DNA of 47,244 nt from Planctomycetota bacterium (GTDB taxonomy: Bacteria > Planctomycetota > B15-G4 > SIAN01), in NCBI GenBank assembly GCA_016872815.1, contig VGYY01000003.1, positions 1 through 47,244 of the forward strand, in the 5' to 3' direction. Each line of letters opens with the position of its first letter. Position 1 is the stretch's first letter. The notes below the pieces were generated by a model. The model had not been told where the DNA came from and made no database searches. It was given only the letters and a program-made list of their open reading frames with translations. A program made the position numbers and the translations under genes. Of the stretch, positions 26,299-34,761 are shown one piece after another.

Positions 26299-27753
26299 TT
26301 GGCCAGGGCAAGCAGCCCGTTCCTGCGCGGCGGCAACCTGAAGGACAGCCTCGGCACCACGCTGAACGGCCTGCTGCAGCAGGTCCCGCCCGAGGAGTTG
26401 CGGGAGCTCAAGCGGCGCGTGCGCGAGGAGGGGCTCGCGCGCGGCGTGGTCTACGAGGACGACGACGGTCGCCCGCAGCCGACGCCGATCCTGATGCGGC
26501 CGCGCGTGCTCGGCGGCAACCAGCGCAACTACCTCCACCAGATCTGCCGCGTGATGGAGGGAGCGTGGGCGAAGCTCTGGCGGCTGTGGCGTGAGGACGC
26601 GGCGGCCCGGCTGCTCCTGCCGATGACGCCGCGCGAGGAGAAGTGGCTGGCGGAACTCGGCGGGGCCGACGGCGGCGGCAGCGGTGCCGACGTCCTGTTC
26701 GGCCGCTGGGACGCCACCAGCGACTTCGGCAGCAAGGACTGGCTGAAGAGCACGCAGTTCTTCGAATACAACCCGCTCGGGGCCGGCGGCACCTACCTCG
26801 CGCCGACGGTCGACGAGATCATCCTGAAGACGGTGGTGCCGGCGCTGCGCAAGCATGCGCCGACGCTGCTGCTCGAGATGAACGATGATCCGCGCCGCGT
26901 GCTGCTCGAGGTGCTGGCCGACCATGCGCGCAGCCTGAAGCTGCGCCGCTTCAACGTGGCGCTCTGCCAGTACAAGGGACTCCAGGGCGGCGTCGAGGAG
27001 TTCCCGTACAACGTCCGCTTCTTCCGCGAGCTCGGCGTCAACTGCTGGCACGTCGATCCACGCGAGCTCCGGGTGCGCGACGGCGAACTCTGGTGCACCG
27101 AGGACGGCGTCGATCACCCGATCGACCTGGTCTATCGCGACCACGAGATCAACGACCTCGCCGCACAGGAGGAGGCGGGCGTCGACCTGAGCGGCATCCG
27201 GCACGCGCTCAGGACCGGGCGGGCGGTGAGCTCGCTGGCCGGCGAGTTCGACCACAAGAGCGCGTTCCAGGTCTTCACCGAGGCGCGTTTCGCCGGCGCG
27301 TTCACCGCCGAGGAGCGGCGCGTCTTCAAGGCGCATGTGCCGTGGACGCGACTGATCGCGGACGAGCGGACGGCGGGGCCGGACGGCGGCGAGATCGACC
27401 TGCTGGCATGGCTGATGGCGCATCGCGAGGGGCTGCTGCTCAAACCCAACCGCAGCTACGGCGGCGCCGGGATCCTGCTCGGGCGCGACTGCTCGGAGCG
27501 GGCGTGGTCGCAGGCGATCGAGCGCGGCGTGAAGAATCCGGGCACGTGGGTCGTGCAGGGTTTCCGGCCGCTGGCCGAGAAGGACTTCCCCGTCATCGAC
27601 GAGGAGGGCAACGTCGGGCTCGCCGAATACTTCACCGTGCTCGGCCTCTACGCCAGCGAACAGCGGCTCGGCTTGCTCGGCCGCGGCAGCCGGCGCCGCG
27701 TGGTCAACGTCGCGCAGAAGGGCGGGCTGGTGTCGGTGCTGCGGCTGCTGTAG
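26299..27753 (+). CDS. Circularly permuted ATP-grasp-like protein
   Basis: The frame is open from 26269, but the only strong ribosome-binding site (GAGGGGAG, 26285-26292) precedes TTG 26299, so that start is preferred; ATG 26269 or 26272 would add 9-10 residues. About 484 residues. The nucleotide-binding core is recognisable near the C-terminus: L-L-L-K-P-N-R-S-Y-G-G-A-G-I-L-L-G, followed by W-V-V-Q-G-F (a Val-Val-Gln-Gly strand) and a Y-F-T-V-L-G-L-Y block. An N-terminal half carries F-F-E-Y-N-P-L-G-A-G-G-T-Y and the helix-rich leader. This order (metal/ATP-loop region last) is that of circularly permuted ATP-grasp enzymes. They ligate carboxylates to amines or thiols using ATP. The usual operon partners (transglutaminase-like, alpha-E and peptidase-like genes) are absent here, so the substrate is unknown. 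Confidence 0.75.
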   Translation: MARASSPFLRGGNLKDSLGTTLNGLLQQVPPEELRELKRRVREEGLARGVVYEDDDGRPQPTPILMRPRVLGGNQRNYLHQICRVMEGAWAKLWRLWREDAAARLLLPMTPREEKWLAELGGADGGGSGADVLFGRWDATSDFGSKDWLKSTQFFEYNPLGAGGTYLAPTVDEIILKTVVPALRKHAPTLLLEMNDDPRRVLLEVLADHARSLKLRRFNVALCQYKGLQGGVEEFPYNVRFFRELGVNCWHVDPRELRVRDGELWCTEDGVDHPIDLVYRDHEINDLAAQEEAGVDLSGIRHALRTGRAVSSLAGEFDHKSAFQVFTEARFAGAFTAEERRVFKAHVPWTRLIADERTAGPDGGEIDLLAWLMAHREGLLLKPNRSYGGAGILLGRDCSERAWSQAIERGVKNPGTWVVQGFRPLAEKDFPVIDEEGNVGLAEYFTVLGLYASEQRLGLLGRGSRRRVVNVAQKGGLVSVLRLL

Positions 27754-27789
27754 GGCGGGACGGCGGAGCGTCCGCCGCGCCGACCGCGC

Positions 27790-28164
27790 TCAGCGCTGGA
27801 ACACGGCTTCGCGCTCGACCCGGGCGACGCGAGTGGCGAACGCGTGATACCAGCGGGCGCGCCCGGCTCGCTGCGCGGCCTCGTGCTCGGCGACCGCCTT
27901 CCACGCGGCGATCGCCTCGAGGCTCGACCAGTAGGAGACGGTCACGCCGAGTCCGTCGCTGCCGCGCGCGCTCTCGAGGCCGAGGAACCCGGGCTGGCGC
28001 GAGCCGAGCTCCACCATCCGGTCGGCGGTCTGCCCGTAGCCGTCACCCGGCCGTTCGTCGCGCAGCGAGGTGAAGATCACGGCCCAATAGGGGGGCTGCG
28101 GGGTGGCGGCCAGCGCCGGCGCCGGGGCGGAATGGGGTGCGGAGTTCGGTGCAGGGGGAGGCAT
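27790..28164 (-). CDS. Antibiotic-biosynthesis-monooxygenase-like (ABM fold) protein
   Basis: 124 residues. After a Pro/Ala-rich 20-residue leader, the protein has a single ABM ferredoxin-like domain: Y-W-A-V-I-F-T-S-L-R (first strand), a helix with R-M-V-E-L-G-S-R-Q-P-G-F-L-G-L-E-S-A (the Q-P-G-F-L-G motif of the family), V-S-Y-W-S-S-L-E-A-I-A-A-W-K (Y-W strand and helix) and a final E-H-E-A-A-Q-R-A-G-R-A-R-W-Y-H strand region. ABM proteins are small dimers that oxygenate quinones or degrade haem in different members, but many are uncharacterised. It sits convergent to the ATP-grasp gene and divergent from the YheT-like gene. The N-terminal leader could include a mis-called start. Confidence 0.8.
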   Translation of the reverse strand: MPPPAPNSAPHSAPAPALAATPQPPYWAVIFTSLRDERPGDGYGQTADRMVELGSRQPGFLGLESARGSDGLGVTVSYWSSLEAIAAWKAVAEHEAAQRAGRARWYHAFATRVARVEREAVFQR

Positions 28165-28261
28165 CGGCGACTCGCTGCGGCAGAGTGGTGGGGCGTGGCC
28201 GCAGATTCTGGCGACGGCGGTGACGAACTGGAGCGGGCGGCCAGGGGGGCGGCTGGTGGCG

Positions 28262-29344
28262 ATGATCGATCCAGCACCGTGGTTCCGGCCGCCGCGCTGG
28301 GCGAGCGGGCCGCATGGGCAGACGCTCGCCGGTCACCTGCTGCGCCGGAGCGGCGGGCTCGCGGTGCGGCGCGAACGGTTCGAGCTGCCGGACGGCGACT
28401 TCGTCGACCTCGACTGGTTCGCGGCGATGCCCATGCCTGCGGGAGTGGCGGGGACGAGCGCGGAAAGCGACGGGCGGTGCGGCGCGCCGCTCGTGCTGCT
28501 GCTGCATGGGCTCGAGGGGTCGGCGCGGTCCGGTTACATCCGGTCGGTGGCGCGAGCGGTGCTGGCGGCGGGCGGCGCGGCGGTGGCGCTCAACTTCCGC
28601 GGGTGCAGCGGCGAGCCGAACCGGTTGCCGCGCGCCTATCACGCCGGCGAGATCGGCGATCTCGACCAGGTCGTGGCGGAACTTCGGCGGCGCGAGAGTG
28701 CGCGAGTTGCGGCGAATCGCGCGGGGGACGCGCTGCCGCGACTGTCGGTCGTCGGCTTCTCGCTCGGCGGCAACGTGTTGCTGCGATGGCTTGGAGAGCA
28801 CTGCGCCGCGGCGCGGGAGCAGATCGCCGCGGCGGCGGCGGTGTCGGTGCCGTTCGACCTCGCGGCGGGGGCCGACTGGACGGCCGTCGGTCCGGGGCGG
28901 CTCTACGCCGTGCGCCTGCTGCGCGAGTTGCGGCGCAAGGTGGGGCGGAAAGCGGGGCAACTCGCGGCGGCGGCGGCGCGGGACGAGCGTGCGGCCCGGG
29001 TCGACCTGGCGCGCGCGCTGCGGGCGCGGACGTTTCGCGAGTTCGACGAGGCGTACACCGCGCCGGTGCACGGCTTCCGCGATGCCGACGACTACTACGC
29101 CCGGTCGAGCAGTGCGGGGGTGCTGGCGCGGATCGCCGTGCCCACGCTGGTGGTGCACGCGCTCGACGATCCATTCCTGCCGGCGCCGGCCGTTCCGTTC
29201 GCGGCGCTCGCGGCAAACCCGAGCCTGCAGGCGTGGGTCGCCCCGACCGGTGGCCACGTCGGCTTCGTCACGGGCCGGCCCTGGGCGCCGCGATTCGCCG
29301 CCGACCAGGCTGTCGCCGAGTACGTGGTTCCGCGCGGCCGCTGA
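28262..29344 (+). CDS. YheT-family alpha/beta-hydrolase
   Basis: ATG 28262 is chosen because the domain begins immediately (P-P-R-W-A-S-G-P-H-G-Q-T-L, the typical YheT opening); the frame from 28103 adds only Gly/Ala/Arg text. About 360 residues. Signature stretches: L-L-L-H-G-L-E-G-S (oxyanion region), V-A-L-N-F-R-G-C-S-G-E-P-N, the nucleophile Ser167 in V-V-G-F-S-L-G-G-N-V-L-L-R, the acid Asp in V-V-H-A-L-D-D-P-F-L, and the catalytic His in P-T-G-G-H-V-G-F-V. Family members are esterases/hydrolases acting on small acyl esters, but the natural substrate is unclear. Cytoplasmic (no signal). Transcription is divergent from the ABM gene. Confidence 0.88.
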   Translation: MIDPAPWFRPPRWASGPHGQTLAGHLLRRSGGLAVRRERFELPDGDFVDLDWFAAMPMPAGVAGTSAESDGRCGAPLVLLLHGLEGSARSGYIRSVARAVLAAGGAAVALNFRGCSGEPNRLPRAYHAGEIGDLDQVVAELRRRESARVAANRAGDALPRLSVVGFSLGGNVLLRWLGEHCAAAREQIAAAAAVSVPFDLAAGADWTAVGPGRLYAVRLLRELRRKVGRKAGQLAAAAARDERAARVDLARALRARTFREFDEAYTAPVHGFRDADDYYARSSSAGVLARIAVPTLVVHALDDPFLPAPAVPFAALAANPSLQAWVAPTGGHVGFVTGRPWAPRFAADQAVAEYVVPRGR

Positions 29345-29354
29345 CCCCGTCCCG

Positions 29355-31916
29355 TCAGGAGGTCGGCGGCGGCGTGGTGGCGTCGGTGGCGGGGCGCTTC
29401 GGCTTCCTCGCGGCGACGAGATAGAGGATCGCCGCCAGCGCCAGGAAGCAGCCGAGCCCCCACCAGTTGTGGTCGTTCAGGAACGACCGGGCGTTCATCG
29501 CCAGCGAGCTCTCGTCGTAGAGCGTCGTCACGACCTTCGACTCGAGGTCGATGCCCGTCGATTGCAGCAACTGTCCGACCGTCTCGTCCGGTCCGGCGAG
29601 CCGGTTGGCGAGGTTGAGGTCGATGCGCTCGCCGCCGAACAGCCGCAGGTCCTCGCCCCAGGTGGTGTCGACCGGCACCTTCTGCAGCAGCGGCTGACCC
29701 GCCGCGTCCTTCATCTCGACGCCCGCCGCATCCTTCACCGGCTTGTCCAGCAGCACCGTCTTCGGCGTCAGCAGTGCGCAGGTCAGGATCGCGATCAGGG
29801 CGCCGCCCGCGATCATCCCGGAGCTGAACAGCACGCCCGGCGAGCTCTCCTGCTCGGCCTCGGTCAGCTGGGTCCGCTTGTCGGCCCACTTGCGCACGAG
29901 GCCGCCGAGGAAGATCGACGAGCTGGTCGAGATCGGCAGGTAGACGCCGACCGCGAACGCCAGCGCCGGCACGCCGCACAGCTCCATCATGATCGCGATG
30001 AAGACGCCGATCAGGACCAGTTCCCACGGCAGCGTCCCTTCGAGCACGCCGTCGATGATCATCTGGAACAGGCGCGCCTTGGGCGCGTCGAGCTTCGAGC
30101 CGAACTCCCGTTCGGGCGTGATGCCGTCCTCGGCGTACTGCACCTTCTCGGTGCCGCAGACGCCCGGATCCTCGCGGTAGGCGATCGCGCCGTCGGCCAC
30201 CAGGTAGCGCCCCACCGGCACCGCGACGCGGGCCGGATCGGCCGGGTCCATCTGCGCCCGCCGCACGAACAGCACGTCCCACTGCTTGCCGCGGAACTCG
30301 CGGTGCGCCTTCTCGATCTTGAGTTCGTCCTTGCGCCCGCCCGCTTCGTACTGCGCGACCGTCGCTTCGCTGGCAGCGAAGCCGCGGGAGTCGAACTTGT
30401 GGTAGCTCGTGTAGTTGTCGTTCAGGAACATCAGGGTGAAGCCGATCACGGCGGCGCTGGTGATGACGCCCCACGTGATGGCGAGCTGCTGCTTGCGCGG
30501 CGTGCCGCCGAGCAGGTGGCCGGTCTTCAGCGCCTGCGACGTGGTGCCACCGTTGCTGGCGGCGACGCAGACCAGCGCGGCGGTGCAGAGCGCCATCTCC
30601 TTGTAGGAGATGCCGGTCCACTTGACCGCCACGAACAGCAGGCAGGTGATCAGCAGCGTCGCCACCGTCATGCCGGAGATCGGGTTGCTCGAGCTGCCGA
30701 TCTCGCCGGTGATTCGGCTCGACACCGTGGTGAAGAAGAAGCCGAAGACGACGATCAGGATCGCCGACAGCCAGTTGATGCCGAGGATGTCGCGCTCGAT
30801 CAGCCCGCGGGTGAAGGCGAAGTTCGGCGCCCAGATGGCCAGCACCAGCGCGACGCAGCCGACCAGCACGAGGCCCATCGGCAGGTCGCGTTCGGTCCGG
30901 CGCGCGACGGCGCCGCGCGCGCCGCCGAGGCCGCCGAGTCCGCGGAAGAAGGCGCCGAGGATCGTCGGCATCGCCTTGGCCAGCGAGATCAGCCCGCCGG
31001 CCGCCACCGCGCCCGCGCCGATGTAGAGGATGAAGGCGTTGCGGATCTGCCCGGGCGACATGTCGCCGGCCCTGATCAGCTCGCCCTTCGCGTCGGTGAC
31101 GAGCGGCGACGTCATCTGGCCGCCGAAGAACTGCACGGCCGGGATCAGCACCAGGAACGACAGCACGCCGCCGGCCAGCATCACGAACGAGGTGCGCCAG
31201 CCGATGATGAAGCCGGTGCCGAGCAGCACCGGGTTGGTCTCGAAGCTGATCGAGCCGCCCTTGAACAGGGCGACCATCTTCCCCTTCCACGGGACCTGCG
31301 AGAGGATCCACTCCGGAGCCTCGGCGAAGAGCTTCCCGATCCGGCCGAGGTAGGCCCAGAGCACGCCGAAGAAGAGGCCGCCGAACAGCGCGCGCGCGCT
31401 CGACCCGCCCTTCTCGCCGACGATCAGCACCTGGGCGCAGGCCGTGCCCTCGGGGTAGAGCAGCTTGCCGTGCTCGCGCACGATCAGGCTCTGGCGCAGC
31501 GGGATCATCATCAGCGTGCCGAGGATGCCGCCGAGCAGCGCGATCATGGTGATGCGCAGCGCGTCCATCTCGAAGCCCATCAGGAGCAGCGAGGGGAGCG
31601 TGAAGGCGACGCCGGCGGCCAGCGACTCGCCGGCCGAGCCGGTGGTCTGGACGATGTTGTTCTTCAGGATCGTCGACTTGCCGAACGCCTTCAGGATCGT
31701 GATCGACAGCACGCCGATCGGGATCGAGGCGGAGGTCGTGAGGCCGACCTTGAGGCCGGCGTAGACCGAGGCGGCGGCGAAGACGATCCCGAGGATCGAG
31801 CCGAGGACGATCGCCCCGATCGTCGACTCGGTCATCTCCGTCTCATCGGAGACGTAGGGCTTGAACGTGGACGACGCGCCCGCCGCGTCGCCCGGAGTAC
31901 CCGGATTCGAGTTCAT
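29355..31916 (-). CDS. OPT-family oligopeptide transporter
   Basis: Start at ATG 31916, the third codon region after a short non-conserved leader; the earlier ATG 31955 is less likely. 853 residues of an integral membrane protein with roughly fifteen hydrophobic helices. Family features: G-L-K-V-G-L-T-T-S-A-S-I-P-I-G near residue 68, Q-T-T-G-S-A-G-E-S, L-Y-P-E-G-T-A-C, N-P-I-S-G-M-T (residues 412-418), A-A-S-N-G-G-T-T-S-Q-A-L-K-T-G-H-L-L-G-G-T-P and D-A-P-K-A-R-L-F-Q-M. Prokaryotic members usually have about 600-700 residues; this one carries an extra soluble insertion (about residues 499-612) and another near the C-terminus (about 745-830). Such transporters import small peptides, peptide-metal complexes or siderophores; the substrate cannot be told from sequence. 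It is separated by about 60 bp from the glycosidase gene. Confidence 0.88.
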   Translation of the reverse strand: MNSNPGTPGDAAGASSTFKPYVSDETEMTESTIGAIVLGSILGIVFAAASVYAGLKVGLTTSASIPIGVLSITILKAFGKSTILKNNIVQTTGSAGESLAAGVAFTLPSLLLMGFEMDALRITMIALLGGILGTLMMIPLRQSLIVREHGKLLYPEGTACAQVLIVGEKGGSSARALFGGLFFGVLWAYLGRIGKLFAEAPEWILSQVPWKGKMVALFKGGSISFETNPVLLGTGFIIGWRTSFVMLAGGVLSFLVLIPAVQFFGGQMTSPLVTDAKGELIRAGDMSPGQIRNAFILYIGAGAVAAGGLISLAKAMPTILGAFFRGLGGLGGARGAVARRTERDLPMGLVLVGCVALVLAIWAPNFAFTRGLIERDILGINWLSAILIVVFGFFFTTVSSRITGEIGSSSNPISGMTVATLLITCLLFVAVKWTGISYKEMALCTAALVCVAASNGGTTSQALKTGHLLGGTPRKQQLAITWGVITSAAVIGFTLMFLNDNYTSYHKFDSRGFAASEATVAQYEAGGRKDELKIEKAHREFRGKQWDVLFVRRAQMDPADPARVAVPVGRYLVADGAIAYREDPGVCGTEKVQYAEDGITPEREFGSKLDAPKARLFQMIIDGVLEGTLPWELVLIGVFIAIMMELCGVPALAFAVGVYLPISTSSSIFLGGLVRKWADKRTQLTEAEQESSPGVLFSSGMIAGGALIAILTCALLTPKTVLLDKPVKDAAGVEMKDAAGQPLLQKVPVDTTWGEDLRLFGGERIDLNLANRLAGPDETVGQLLQSTGIDLESKVVTTLYDESSLAMNARSFLNDHNWWGLGCFLALAAILYLVAARKPKRPATDATTPPPTS

Positions 31917-31982
31917 GGGGGCGGCATCATGCCGGCGGTTCCCCGGGAAGAACATCGCGCGCCCGCGGCGCCGCGGGCGCCG

Positions 31983-33644
31983 TCACTCGCGCTGCAGCAC
32001 CAGCACCCAATCCTGCGGCGACGGAACCGGCGGCGTGACGAAGCGCTCGACTCCGGTGACCGTGCCGAGCGGGAACCGGCGGCCCGCCGCCGGGTCGAAC
32101 CAGAACGCCGTGTGGCGGACGGTCGGCTGCAGGCCGCGCAGCTCGAACCCGCTCCAGTCGTAGATCCGGCGCTTCGGCAGATAGGCGACCACCAGTTCGC
32201 CGCGAATGCCGGCGGCGAAGAGGCCGGCATCGACCCACTCCGGGTGCGGTTCCATCCGCTGCCACGGGAGCTCGAGGAGCAGTCGCTTGCCGAGTCCGAG
32301 CTGAGTCGCCCCCGGAAACGCCATCCCCTCGCGCCAGGGGGTCCAGTCGTAGACCGGCGTGATCCCCGGATCGCCGGCGACGCTGGCGTGCCAGATCCCG
32401 GCGGCGCCGTAGGTGTGGCCGGCCGCCCCCGACAGGACGAGCGTCCAGAACAGGTGGCGCTGGAGGTCCTCGAAATTCGACTGCATGTGGCGCTCGTAGC
32501 ACGCCTCGCCGCACAGCGCGGGACGAGTCGGCGACTGCGATCGCGTTCGACGCAGCAGCTCGAGCGTCGCCTGCGCAGTGCCGAAGCCGTCGTGGCCGAT
32601 CGCGATCAGGTCGAAGTCGAAGCGGTCGTTGCCGGCGGCGATGGCGGTGCGCGGATCGGCGGGCGCGTGGTAGGTGAGCGGGCGGTCGAACGGGTCGAGG
32701 GCGCGCACTTCCTCGGCGAGCGCGGCCCACGGACCGTTGCCGTCGCTCGCCTCGCCGCCGAGGATCCAGACCACCGGCCACGAGCCGAACCGCGCGATGA
32801 GATGGCGCCAGTGCCGCCGGTAGCCGTCGAGCCCGACCTGGTCGATCGTCGAGCGGCCGCCCTCCTGCGGCCGGCCCCAGCCGCCAACGATCGCCGGCAC
32901 GATCCCGTGGTCGAGCAGTTGCGCGAGTCGTCGCTCGGCGGCGTCGAAGTAGGCCGGGTTCACCGCGCGGAAGTCGGCCGCCGCGTAGGGCAGTCCCGCT
33001 TCGTTCGCCGAGCGCGGATCGAGCAGCTCCTCGTCGGGATAGGGACCGCAGACGATCTGCACCACGTTGAACCCCTTCGCCGCGCGGTCGGCGCAGAGTT
33101 CCCGGAAGCCGTCGGCATCGAGCCGCTTGCACAGTCCCTTCCACCAGGTGTCGCCGAGCCAGAAGAACGGTGTTCCATCGGCGTGCTCGAAACGGCGCCG
33201 GTCGGCGGCGATCCGCAGCGGGCCGTGGCGCCAGAGCGGATTCGCGCCGGTCGCCGGCGTCACCTCGAACGACCCGACTCGTCCATGCAGGCCGGCGTCA
33301 TCTGGGACGCTGCACTCGCTGCGCCAGCGATGGACGCCGACCTGCGGCGAGGCGTAGCGCGCCTTCCACGTCACCCCGCCGGCGAAGAAGGCGGGCACAC
33401 GCAGCCGCGAGCCGTCGGGCGCTTCGACGACGATCTCGAGCTCGACGGCCGCGAACGGCTCGGGGTGCTCCCTCTCGGCGACGAACGCGAGCTCGATCGG
33501 CCGATGGGAAGCGATCCGCGGCACGTCGCCATGGCCGGCGATCGCGGCGCTGGCGGACCCCGCGACGCCGAGCGAATAGAGAGTGACGATGCGCGCCGCA
33601 CCCGCGCCCAACCGGAACAACTGTTCCTGGAGCAATTGTTCCAC
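31983..33644 (-). CDS. DUF4038 glycoside-hydrolase (apiosidase-like, with DUF5060-like N-domain)
   Basis: 553 residues from GTG 33644. The start is uncertain (TTG 33620 or 33611, or GTG 33524, are alternatives). A weak export-like stretch (L-G-V-A-G-S-A-S-A-A-I-A-G) precedes a beta-sandwich of the DUF5060 type (I-E-L-A-F-V-A-E...V-T-W-K-A-R-Y-A-S-P, residues 45-130). Then comes the catalytic (beta/alpha)8 DUF4038 barrel beginning T-P-F-F-W-L-G-D-T-W-W-K-G-L-C (about 157-171), with N-V-V-Q-I-V-C-G-P-Y-P, P-V-V-W-I-L-G-G-E-A and R-P-A-L-C-G-E-A-C-Y-E. The C-terminal beta-domain contains A-F-W-F-D-P-A-A-G-R. The two Glu in the W-I-L-G-G-E and L-C-G-E motifs are the candidate acid/base and nucleophile. 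GH140-type members cleave apiose or related sugars. It follows the HtrA-like gene by about 15 bp in the same direction. Confidence 0.82.
   Translation of the reverse strand: MEQLLQEQLFRLGAGAARIVTLYSLGVAGSASAAIAGHGDVPRIASHRPIELAFVAEREHPEPFAAVELEIVVEAPDGSRLRVPAFFAGGVTWKARYASPQVGVHRWRSECSVPDDAGLHGRVGSFEVTPATGANPLWRHGPLRIAADRRRFEHADGTPFFWLGDTWWKGLCKRLDADGFRELCADRAAKGFNVVQIVCGPYPDEELLDPRSANEAGLPYAAADFRAVNPAYFDAAERRLAQLLDHGIVPAIVGGWGRPQEGGRSTIDQVGLDGYRRHWRHLIARFGSWPVVWILGGEASDGNGPWAALAEEVRALDPFDRPLTYHAPADPRTAIAAGNDRFDFDLIAIGHDGFGTAQATLELLRRTRSQSPTRPALCGEACYERHMQSNFEDLQRHLFWTLVLSGAAGHTYGAAGIWHASVAGDPGITPVYDWTPWREGMAFPGATQLGLGKRLLLELPWQRMEPHPEWVDAGLFAAGIRGELVVAYLPKRRIYDWSGFELRGLQPTVRHTAFWFDPAAGRRFPLGTVTGVERFVTPPVPSPQDWVLVLQRE
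33614..33642. promoter_or_regulatory. Tandem near-palindromes at the DUF4038 gene start (possible operator)
   Basis: Two 14-bp near-palindromes occur in tandem with one base between them: GGAACAACTGTTCC (33614-33627) and GGAGCAATTGTTCC (33629-33642). Each shows GGAxCA-N2-TGTTCC symmetry; the first fits GAAC-N4-GTTC exactly. Repeat spacing is 15 bp. This AT-rich block stands out in a roughly 70% GC neighbourhood. It overlaps the 5' end of the DUF4038 gene, which bears on the uncertain start. No T-tract, so a terminator is unlikely. Confidence 0.35.
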
Positions 33645-33659
33645 TTCGTCGCCGGGGGG

Positions 33660-34643
33660 CTACTGCTCGGCCTTCGGCTTCTCGCCCTTGGTCGGCGGCG
33701 GCAGATAACGGCGGCCGTTGTTGGGGTTGTCGCGGTCGAAGGCGAAGGCGTCGCGGTTGTCGAGGAAGTGCTGCACGTAGTTGATCGGGATGGCGAAGTT
33801 GAGCCCCTCGCTGAAGAGGAGCTTCCACGCCACCACGCCGACCACCTCGCCGTTCTTGTTGAAGAGCGGGCCGCCGCTGTTGCCCGGGTTCACCTGCGCG
33901 GTGGTCTGGATGTAGACGAGGCCCTCGCGCTCGCGATTCGTCGTCGAGACAATCCCCTCCGACACGCTGCGCTCGAGCCCCTCCGGCGCGCCGACGGCGA
34001 AGACCGCCTGCCCCTGGCGCACGGAGTCGATGTCGCCGAGGTAGACCTTGGTCAGCTTGGTGTCGCCGAGCTCCTCCGGCTCGATCTTGAGCAGCGCGAG
34101 GTCGACCTGCGGGTTGATCGCCATGATCTTCACCCGCTCGTAGACCTTCCGCTCGATCTGCGCGCCGGCCTTCTTGTAGACCGTGACCGTGACCTCGGTC
34201 TCGCCCTGCACGACGTGGGCGTTGGTCACGATCCAGCCGTCCTCGCTGACGATGAAGCCCGAGCCGAGCGAACTCGGGTTCTTGATCAGCACGACGCCCT
34301 CGCCGAAGGTGTCGACCGCCTCGCGCACCGAGATCTCGGGCAGCGCCTTCTTCGCGTAGATGCCGCGCCGCGTCTCGGCGCCCGCCGCCGCACCCGCCGC
34401 GTCCGCGTCGTCGGTGCGCCGATCGAGGATCTGCGCGCGCGGCACCGTCAGCACCGTGAAGCCGAGATCGACGTGCAGCGCGTCGGCCGTCTCCTTCAGG
34501 ATCGGCCCCTTCACGATCGCGCCGCCCGACAGCACCAGCTCGTCGCCCCGCGCCGGGACGGCGAGCGTCAGCGCGAGCAGCGCCGGCAGCGCGCCGCGGC
34601 GGAGCCGCGATCCGACCGGTGCGAGGAACGGGATTCGTGACAT
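33660..34643 (-). CDS. HtrA/DegP-like (S1C) exported serine protease without PDZ
   Basis: Start at ATG 34643, with GGAGAGG 10 bp upstream and a following signal peptide (G-A-L-P-A-L-L-A-L-T-L-A-V-P-A-R-G); the longer frame covers the shadow of the FG-GAP gene. 327 residues. A short beta leader (residues 34-75) precedes the trypsin-like domain, with catalytic triad His143 (V-T-N-A-H-V-V), Asp181 (V-D-L-A-L-L-K-I) and Ser256 (P-G-N-S-G-G-P-L). F-A-V-G-A-P-E-G and L-N-F-A-I-P-I-N-Y-V are further family marks. No PDZ domain follows; the protein ends with a charged tail (K-G-E-K-P-K-A-E-Q). It degrades or refolds exported proteins. It is transcribed before the glycosidase gene and divergent from the FG-GAP gene, whose promoters share the gap 34644-34761. 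Confidence 0.9.
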   Translation of the reverse strand: MSRIPFLAPVGSRLRRGALPALLALTLAVPARGDELVLSGGAIVKGPILKETADALHVDLGFTVLTVPRAQILDRRTDDADAAGAAAGAETRRGIYAKKALPEISVREAVDTFGEGVVLIKNPSSLGSGFIVSEDGWIVTNAHVVQGETEVTVTVYKKAGAQIERKVYERVKIMAINPQVDLALLKIEPEELGDTKLTKVYLGDIDSVRQGQAVFAVGAPEGLERSVSEGIVSTTNREREGLVYIQTTAQVNPGNSGGPLFNKNGEVVGVVAWKLLFSEGLNFAIPINYVQHFLDNRDAFAFDRDNPNNGRRYLPPPTKGEKPKAEQ

Positions 34644-34761
34644 GGGGCCTCTCCGGCCCGCGTCCGTGCGACGCGGGTCGGCGGCAAGGGTACAGTGCCG
34701 CCCCCCTTCCGATCCGCGTGCACCGTTCGCTGCGGTCGCCGCTGCCCGCCGGAGTCCGCTG

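Noticed and set aside
33614-33642. Rho-independent terminator
   Set aside because: No run of T follows the hairpin on either strand and the pairs are short near-palindromes.
28314-34640. 2108-codon plus-strand frame
   Set aside because: Antisense to the OPT, glycosidase and HtrA genes, with strongly biased composition and no domain or signal; a shadow.
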